NCBI GenBank assembly: GCA_051747385.1
Contig: JBNJGB010000011.1
Coordinates: forward strand, 124,001-188,000
DNA from: JBNJGB01 sp051747385
GTDB lineage: Bacteria; Myxococcota_A; UBA9042; PHBI01; JACKFB01
Length of the DNA: 64,000 nucleotides
Direction of reading: 5' to 3'
Shown: in pieces, positions 58,543 to 64,000 of the stretch
How the letters are laid out: each line of letters starts with the position of its first letter
Position numbering within the stretch: position 1 is the first letter of the stretch
The notes under the pieces: generated by a model
What the model was told of the DNA's origin: nothing
Databases searched by the model: none
The model's input: the letters and a program-made list of their open reading frames with translations, nothing else
Made by a program: the position numbers and the translations under genes

Positions 58543-60957
58543 GTGAGCAACGAGACGCAGCACATGGAGTCGTGTCCGCACTGCGACCTGCCGGTGTCGT
58601 CGGATCTTCCGACGACCCCGTACTGCTGTCGGGGCTGCCGGATGGCGCATCGGCTCCTCCGGGACGGCGGCCTGGAGCGGTTCTACGACCTGCGCCGCGG
58701 CCCCGGTCTACCCGTCGGCGACGCGGCGGAGGACGCCTCGTGGTCCTGGCTCGGCGGCCTCCTCGAACAGGCGCGAGCGACGGCCTGCGGGAGCGCCTGC
58801 GACGGCCAGCTGACGCTGTCCGTGGACGTCCAGGGCATCCACTGCGCCGCCTGCGTGTGGCTCATCGAGACCCTGTTCAAGCGCCGGCCCGGGGCCGTCC
58901 ACGCCGACGTGGACCCCGGCCTCGGGCGCCTGGAGATGACCTTCCGGGAGGGCGAGTTCCCGGTCCGGGAGTTCCTCGAGGAGCTCGCCCGCTGCGGCTA
59001 TCGGACCGGCCCTGCCCGCAAGGAGGGCCGCGCGAAGGGCGACGACCTGCTGCTCCGCCTCGGGGTCGTCGTGGCCGTCGCCATGAACGGCATGATGCTC
59101 TCCCTCGCCGGCTACTTCGGCATGTCGGAGTCGGACGGCGCCCTGTACACCACCTTCACCTGGGTCAACGCGGGGCTGGCGGCCATCGCCGTGGCCGTGG
59201 GCGGGCCGGTGTTCTTCCGCGGCGCCTGGCAGGGGCTGAAGCGCGGCGTCCTGCACATGGACGTCCCGATCTCCCTGGCCATCCTGCTCGCCTTCGGGGG
59301 GAGCACCTGGCTCCTGGCCGCCGGGCGCGCGGAGGCGGCCTACTTCGACACGCTGGACGTGTTCATCGCGCTGATGCTCCTGGGGCGCTGGCTCCAGCGC
59401 CGGGTCATCGAGCGGAACCGCCGCATGCTCCTCCGCGACGCCGGCATCGAAGGCCTCCGGGTCCGCCGCCTGGACGACGCCCGACACGTCCACAGCGTCC
59501 CGGTCGGCGACGTGCGCGAGGGCGACGAGCTCCTCGTGGCCCCCGGCGAGCTGGTGCCTGTCGAGGGCCGGTTGGTGGAGGAGGGCGGCGACTTCTCCCT
59601 CGCCTGGATCACGGGCGAGCCCGACCCCGTGGCCCTGGGCGCCGGCGCCTCGGTGCCGGCCGGCGCCCACCACGCCGGCCGCCGGGCCCTGCGCGTCCGG
59701 GCGGAGGCCGACTTCGCCGACTCGGACCTGCGGCGCCTCCTGACCCCGGCCTCCGAGCGCCGTGACGCCGCCGGTGACGGCTTCTGGCATCGCCTGAGCA
59801 GCGGCTGGGTCCTCGGCGTGCTGACCGCCGCCGTGATCGGCTTCTCCGCGTGGCTGTCCGCCGGCTGGATGCCGGCGCTCGAGGTGGCGGTCGCCGTGCT
59901 CGTGATCACCTGCCCCTGCGCGTTCGGGCTGGCCACGCCCCTGGCGCGCGAGATGGCCCAGGCGCGCTTGCGGCGCCTTGGCCTCTTCGTGCGCCGAGAC
60001 GCCTTCCTCGACCGCGCGTGGCGGGTGCGGAAGGTGCTCTTCGACAAGACGGGCACCCTCACCCTGGGACGCCTGTCCGTGGCCGACCCGGCGGCCCTGG
60101 ACGACCTGGACGAGCCCGCGCGCGTCGCGCTCGCCCAGATGGTGGCGCGCTCCAACCACCCCAAGAGCCGCGCGATCCTGGAGGCCCTGGAGGCCGACGA
60201 GGCGCCCACCCTCGACCCCGCCGCCGAGGTCTCGGAGATCCCCGGCACGGGCATGCGGCTGGCGGGCGCGGACGGACGCTGGGACCTCATCTCGGCCGGC
60301 GAGGGCGACGTGCGGCTCCTCCGCGACGGAGCGGCCGTCGCCCGCGTCGGCTTCCGCGAGGTGCTGCGCCACGACGCCCGCCGGGAGATGGACACCCTCC
60401 GGCGGCGCGGCGTGGAGGTCCACCTCCTGAGCGGCGACGACCCGGAGCGGGTCGCCGAGGTGGCCCGGACCCTGGGCGTCGACCCGGACAAGGTCCACGG
60501 CGGCCTGGAGCCCGACCACAAGGCGCGCATCGTCCGCGACCTGGACGACGAGGACACCCTGGTCGTGGGCGACGGGATCAACGACGGGCCGGCCCTCGAC
60601 GCCGCCTGGTGCGCCGGCACGCCGGCCGTGGACCGCCCGACCCTGCCGAGCCGCGCCGACTTCTACCTGATGACGAGCGGGCTGGGGCCCATCTCGGAGG
60701 CCCTGGACACGGCGGCGACGGTCCGCCGGGTCATCCGCCGCAACCTCACCTTCGCCGTCGTATGGAACGTCACGGGTGTCTCCCTGGCGCTGGCGGGTCT
60801 CCTGTCCCCGCTGATCTGCGCCGTGGCGATGCCCTTCAGCTCCCTGACCCTCGTCACGGCCACGGCGGCGGCCCTCCGGCCCCGCCCGCGGGCCTCCTCG
60901 GCCACGCCCGAGGGACCCGCCGTCCCCCGACTCGAGCTCGCCGAGGTGCCCCGATGA
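58543..60957 (+). CDS. ccoI: Copper-transporting P-type ATPase for cbb3 oxidase assembly
   Basis: 804 aa from the GTG at 58543 (GGAAACG upstream); a longer frame to 58462 is possible. N-terminal CPHCDLPV ... YCCRGCRMAH and the heavy-metal region VQGIHCAACVWLIETL lead into an ATPase with CPCAFGLATP (ion-binding CPC), the phosphorylation motif DKTGTLTLG and GDGINDGPAL. The phosphatase TGE appears in ITGEPDPV. This is the FixI/CcoI type, which supplies copper to the cbb3 oxidase. The stop overlaps ccoS (ATGA). Confidence 0.9.
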   Translation: MSNETQHMESCPHCDLPVSSDLPTTPYCCRGCRMAHRLLRDGGLERFYDLRRGPGLPVGDAAEDASWSWLGGLLEQARATACGSACDGQLTLSVDVQGIHCAACVWLIETLFKRRPGAVHADVDPGLGRLEMTFREGEFPVREFLEELARCGYRTGPARKEGRAKGDDLLLRLGVVVAVAMNGMMLSLAGYFGMSESDGALYTTFTWVNAGLAAIAVAVGGPVFFRGAWQGLKRGVLHMDVPISLAILLAFGGSTWLLAAGRAEAAYFDTLDVFIALMLLGRWLQRRVIERNRRMLLRDAGIEGLRVRRLDDARHVHSVPVGDVREGDELLVAPGELVPVEGRLVEEGGDFSLAWITGEPDPVALGAGASVPAGAHHAGRRALRVRAEADFADSDLRRLLTPASERRDAAGDGFWHRLSSGWVLGVLTAAVIGFSAWLSAGWMPALEVAVAVLVITCPCAFGLATPLAREMAQARLRRLGLFVRRDAFLDRAWRVRKVLFDKTGTLTLGRLSVADPAALDDLDEPARVALAQMVARSNHPKSRAILEALEADEAPTLDPAAEVSEIPGTGMRLAGADGRWDLISAGEGDVRLLRDGAAVARVGFREVLRHDARREMDTLRRRGVEVHLLSGDDPERVAEVARTLGVDPDKVHGGLEPDHKARIVRDLDDEDTLVVGDGINDGPALDAAWCAGTPAVDRPTLPSRADFYLMTSGLGPISEALDTAATVRRVIRRNLTFAVVWNVTGVSLALAGLLSPLICAVAMPFSSLTLVTATAAALRPRPRASSATPEGPAVPRLELAEVPR

Positions 60958-61163
60958 ACGCCATCCACCTGACCCTGTTCGTGAGCCTGGTGCTCGTCGT
61001 GCTGGGCGTCGTGCTGTTCCTGCACAGCATCACCCAGCGCGACCACGACTACGCGGAGCGCCTCGCGCTCCTCCCCCTCGAGGACGACGAGCGTGCGTTC
61101 TCGGACGACTTTGCCCACTCCACCTCAACCCGCGAAGAAGGGACGGATTGCGACGATGAATGA
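60954..61163 (+). CDS. ccoS: cbb3 oxidase maturation protein CcoS
   Basis: 69 aa. One N-terminal membrane helix (LTLFVSLVLVVLGVVLFLHSI) and an acidic tail (LPLEDDERAF), as in CcoS. Translationally coupled to ccoI through ATGA and overlapping ccoNO by 8 bp. Needed for cofactor insertion in CcoN. Confidence 0.85.
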   Translation: MNAIHLTLFVSLVLVVLGVVLFLHSITQRDHDYAERLALLPLEDDERAFSDDFAHSTSTREEGTDCDDE

Positions 61164-63504
61164 AGTCGAGATCACGTACGACGACAGGAGCGTACGGCAC
61201 TTCCTGCTGGCCTCGGTGATCTGGGGCCTGGTCGGGATGACCGTCGGCGTGCTGGTGGCGACCCAGCTCGCGTTCTTCGAGGCCAACTTCGAGACCTCGT
61301 GGCTGACCTTCGGCCGCCTGCGTCCGCTGCACACGAACGCCGTCATCTTCGCGTTCGTGGGCAACATGATCTTCGCGGGTGTCTACTACTCGACCCAGCG
61401 GCTCTGCAAGGCCCGGATGGCCTCGGATCTGCTGACCCGCGTCCACTTCTGGGGGTGGCAGCTCATCATCGTGGGCGCCGCCATCACGCTGCCCCTGGGC
61501 ATCACCCAGTCGAAGGAGTACGCGGAGCTGGAGTGGCCGCTGGACATCGCCGTGACGCTCATCTGGGTGGTCTTCGCGGTGAACTTCTTCTGGACGCTCG
61601 CGAAGCGCCGGGAGAAGCACCTGTACGTGGCGATCTGGTTCTACATCGCCACCATCGTCACGGTCGCCGTCCTGTACATCGTGAACAACCTGGCCCTGCC
61701 CATCCTCTCCGGGATGAAGAGCTACTCGCTCTACGCGGGCGTCCAGGACGCGCTGGTCCAGTGGTGGTACGGCCACAACGCCGTGGCCTTCTTCCTGACC
61801 ACGCCGATCCTCGGCATCATGTACTACTTCCTGCCGAAGGCGGCGAACCGGCCCGTCTACTCGTATCGCCTGTCCATCGTCCACTTCTGGGCGCTCATCT
61901 TCATCTACATCTGGGCCGGCCCGCACCACCTGCTCTACACGGCGCTGCCGGACTGGGCGCAGTCCATGGGCATGGTCTTCTCGCTCATGCTCTGGGCGCC
62001 GTCCTGGGGCGGCATGCTCAACGGCCTGCTGACCCTGCGCGGGGCGTGGCACAAGCTGCGCACCGACCCGGTCATCAAGTTCCTCATCGCCGGCGTGACC
62101 TTCTACGGCATGGCGACGTTCGAGGGCCCGCTGCTCAGCATCAAGAGCGTCTCCGCCCTGGGCCACTACACGGACTGGATCATCGGCCACGTGCACACGG
62201 GCGCCCTGGGCTGGAACGGCTTCATGGCGGCGGGCATGTTCTACTGGCTGGTGCCGCGCCTGTGGGGCCGCAAGCTCCACAGCGAGGGCGCCGCGGACTT
62301 CCACTTCTGGATCGGCACCCTCGGCATCCTGCTGTACGCCATAGCCATGTGGGTGGCCGGCATCAGCGAGGGCCTGATGTGGCGCGCGGTGGACGACAAC
62401 GGCGCGCTGCTCTACCCGAGCTTCGTCGAGATCATCCAGTCCGTGCAGCCCATGTACATCATGCGCATCGTGGGCGGCAGCCTCTTCCTGGGCGGCATGC
62501 TGCTCATGACGTGGAACATCTGGATGACCATCCGGAAGGGCAAGCCGGTCGACGCCACGGTCAGGGTGGTGGACCGGAAGATCACCCACACGGCGAAGAG
62601 CCCGCAGGTGGCGTTCTCGCCGCCGCTGGTCATCACCTACGCCGTCATCATCGCCATGTGCGCCTTCTTCGCCGCGGACGTCCTGACGGCCGTGCTGCTG
62701 GTCGTGCTGATGGTGGTGCTGGGCGCCGCCGGCTGGTTGTTCTGGGGCTGGAGGATGCGCCACCAGGAGGGCACGGGGGAGACCTTCCACCGCGTCCTCG
62801 AGGGCCGGCCGCTGATGTTCACGGTCCTGGTGGTCCTGGCCATCCTCATCGGCGGCATCGCCGAGCTGGTGCCGACGCTGATGATCGACCGGGCCGTTCC
62901 CAAGACCGGCCCCGTCGCGGCGCCGTACACCCCGTTGGAGCTCCACGGGCGCGACATCTACGTGCGGGAGGGCTGCTACACCTGCCACAGCCAGATGATC
63001 CGCCCGTTCGTGAGCGAGACCATGCGCTACGGCGAGGTGAGCACCGTCGGCGACTCCGTGTGGGATCACCCCTTCCAGTGGGGGTCGAAGCGCACGGGGC
63101 CGGACCTGGCGCGGCTGGGCGGGAAGTACCCGCACCTGTGGCACTACCAGCACATGATCGACCCGCGCAGCACGTCGCCGGGCTCCGTCATGCCGGCGTA
63201 TCCGTGGCTGGAGACCGACAAGGTCGACGTGGAGGACACGGCCCTCAAGCTGCGGGCGATGCAGACCCTCGGCGTGCCCTACACGGATGACCAGGTCGGC
63301 GACGCGCAGGCGCTGGTCAAGACCCAGGCCGAGACGATCGTGAGCGACCTGGCCGAGCAGGACGTGGAGATCGCCTGGGACTCCGAGCTGGTGGCGCTCA
63401 TCGCGTACCTGCAGAAGCTCGGCACGTACCCCGAGGAGGGTGACGAGGGCACGGAGGTCGTCCGGGCCTTCGGCGCGCCCGCCCCCGACGCCGAGTCAGA
63501 GTAG
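61156..63504 (+). CDS. ccoN: Fused cbb3 cytochrome c oxidase subunits CcoN-CcoO
   Basis: 782 aa. Residues 1-~530 are CcoN (haem-copper oxidase I, >=12 helices: FGRLRPLHTNAVIFAFVGN, VQWWYGHNAVAFFLT with haem/copper His, IYIWAGPHHLLY and IIGHVHTGALGWNG). A hydrophobic link leads to CcoO at ~590-782: LELHGRDIYVREGCYTCHSQMIRPF has the CxxCH haem site, and MPAYPWL supplies a likely Met ligand. Separate genes in most Proteobacteria, fused here. The enzyme reduces O2 at low concentration and pumps protons. Confidence 0.93.
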   Translation: MNEVEITYDDRSVRHFLLASVIWGLVGMTVGVLVATQLAFFEANFETSWLTFGRLRPLHTNAVIFAFVGNMIFAGVYYSTQRLCKARMASDLLTRVHFWGWQLIIVGAAITLPLGITQSKEYAELEWPLDIAVTLIWVVFAVNFFWTLAKRREKHLYVAIWFYIATIVTVAVLYIVNNLALPILSGMKSYSLYAGVQDALVQWWYGHNAVAFFLTTPILGIMYYFLPKAANRPVYSYRLSIVHFWALIFIYIWAGPHHLLYTALPDWAQSMGMVFSLMLWAPSWGGMLNGLLTLRGAWHKLRTDPVIKFLIAGVTFYGMATFEGPLLSIKSVSALGHYTDWIIGHVHTGALGWNGFMAAGMFYWLVPRLWGRKLHSEGAADFHFWIGTLGILLYAIAMWVAGISEGLMWRAVDDNGALLYPSFVEIIQSVQPMYIMRIVGGSLFLGGMLLMTWNIWMTIRKGKPVDATVRVVDRKITHTAKSPQVAFSPPLVITYAVIIAMCAFFAADVLTAVLLVVLMVVLGAAGWLFWGWRMRHQEGTGETFHRVLEGRPLMFTVLVVLAILIGGIAELVPTLMIDRAVPKTGPVAAPYTPLELHGRDIYVREGCYTCHSQMIRPFVSETMRYGEVSTVGDSVWDHPFQWGSKRTGPDLARLGGKYPHLWHYQHMIDPRSTSPGSVMPAYPWLETDKVDVEDTALKLRAMQTLGVPYTDDQVGDAQALVKTQAETIVSDLAEQDVEIAWDSELVALIAYLQKLGTYPEEGDEGTEVVRAFGAPAPDAESE

Positions 63505-63515
63505 GTCGGAGCCCC

Positions 63516-63710
63516 ATGTTCAAGGACATCCTGGCCGACACCGACTACGTCAACCTCCCGCTGGTGGCGCTCATCCTCTTCATGGTGGTGTTCGTCGCGG
63601 TCATCGTCGTCATCTGGCGCCGCGGCAAGCACCACCCGAAGCACGAGCACCTCAAGCACCTGCCCCTCGAGGACGACACCGCCTCGCCCGACGAAGAGGA
63701 CACCCCATGA
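63516..63710 (+). CDS. ccoQ: cbb3 oxidase subunit CcoQ
   Basis: 64 aa with one membrane helix (LPLVALILFMVVFVAVIVVIWRR), then a His/Lys-rich and acidic tail. Size and place between ccoNO and ccoP match CcoQ/FixQ, which stabilises the complex. It overlaps ccoP (ATGA). Confidence 0.8.
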   Translation: MFKDILADTDYVNLPLVALILFMVVFVAVIVVIWRRGKHHPKHEHLKHLPLEDDTASPDEEDTP

Positions 63711-64000
63711 CCGAGACGCATCACACGACGACGGATCCCCGGGTCGACGCGGCGACCGGCGACGTCGAGACCGGCCACGAGTACGACGGCATCCGCGAGT
63801 TCGACAATCCGCTGCCCAAGTGGTGGCTGGCCACCTTCTGGGGGGCGATCGTCTTCGCGGTGGTCTACTGGTTCGTCTATCACACGCTGGGGACGCTCCC
63901 GGACTCCCACGAGCGCTACGCCATGGCCAGGCAGGCCCACGACGAGCAGATGATGGCGCAGAGCATGGAGCCCGAGGAGCTGGTGGCCATGTCCGAGGAC
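63707..64000 (+). CDS. ccoP: cbb3 oxidase diheme subunit CcoP (3' end outside window)
   Basis: First 98 residues only. The text EYDGIREFDNPLPKWWLATFWGAIVFAVVYWFVYHTLGTLPDS is the characteristic CcoP N terminus with one membrane helix. The two CxxCH haem sites would lie beyond the window edge. Confidence 0.88.
   Translation, partial: MTETHHTTTDPRVDAATGDVETGHEYDGIREFDNPLPKWWLATFWGAIVFAVVYWFVYHTLGTLPDSHERYAMARQAHDEQMMAQSMEPEELVAMSED

Overview
The window is very GC-rich DNA (roughly 70% by eye) with tightly packed genes. It looks like a member of the Myxococcota or a related deltaproteobacterial lineage, probably a metagenome scaffold because it contains one run of 100 Ns. The signs are a MYXO-CTERM-like sorting tail (gene at 25531-29883), several lipoproteins with long Asp/Ala/Pro or Glu/Pro linkers, Cys-rich secreted repeat proteins, and a fused ccoN-ccoO oxidase gene. 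The physiology suggested is microaerobic to anaerobic respiration with sulfur and iron chemistry. No rRNA, tRNA, CRISPR array or prophage was seen.

Layout. 1-11100: a surface repeat protein (cut by the window edge), a DNRLRE-like lipoprotein, an OPT transporter, a glycosyltransferase, a HAD phosphatase, a GMC oxidoreductase, a cytochrome c lipoprotein and a universal stress protein. 11667-17700: a sulfur operon with an ArsR-type regulator, a PsrABC/PhsABC-type molybdoenzyme and two YeeE/YedE proteins inserted between B and C. 17869-20481: serA, a broken PIN-toxin module and an intact VapBC-like pair. 20540-29883: three large secreted proteins (GDPD, phospholipase D, DUF4091/CBM9). 29884-30800: a repeat array interrupted by the assembly gap.

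30825-42285 is the most novel part. It holds a radical SAM enzyme, a Cys-rich DUF483-like protein, and an operon of one NifH-like, one NifD-like and two nearly identical NifK-like proteins. This is a nitrogenase-superfamily reductase that does not match Nif, BchLNB or BchXYZ. It is followed by a RegB-type redox kinase joined by an apparent deletion to the tail of an NtrC-type regulator. Directly downstream are three dyad sites, a well-spaced sigma-54 promoter and a GC-rich hairpin with no convincing ORF, which I read as a sigma-54-dependent small RNA.

42341-52390 is a probable iron-responsive redox island with two Fur-box-like dyads. It encodes a secreted FMN-binding protein, a His-rich membrane protein, an FAD oxidoreductase, a porin, an imelysin/DUF4856-like lipoprotein, a cupredoxin-like lipoprotein, a GT-C enzyme and an ApbE-thioredoxin fusion that could load the FMN protein. 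52716-55973 holds a small Cys-rich membrane protein, an NhaC-type antiporter and an amidohydrolase. 56247-64000 ends with hemN and the cbb3 oxidase genes ccoI, ccoS, ccoNO, ccoQ and the start of ccoP, behind an FNR/CRP-like dyad.

Two dispersed intergenic repeat families (A at 20.5 and 30.3-30.7 kb; B at 32.6 and 52.4 kb) and several deletion scars suggest recent rearrangement, though assembly errors could explain some scars.
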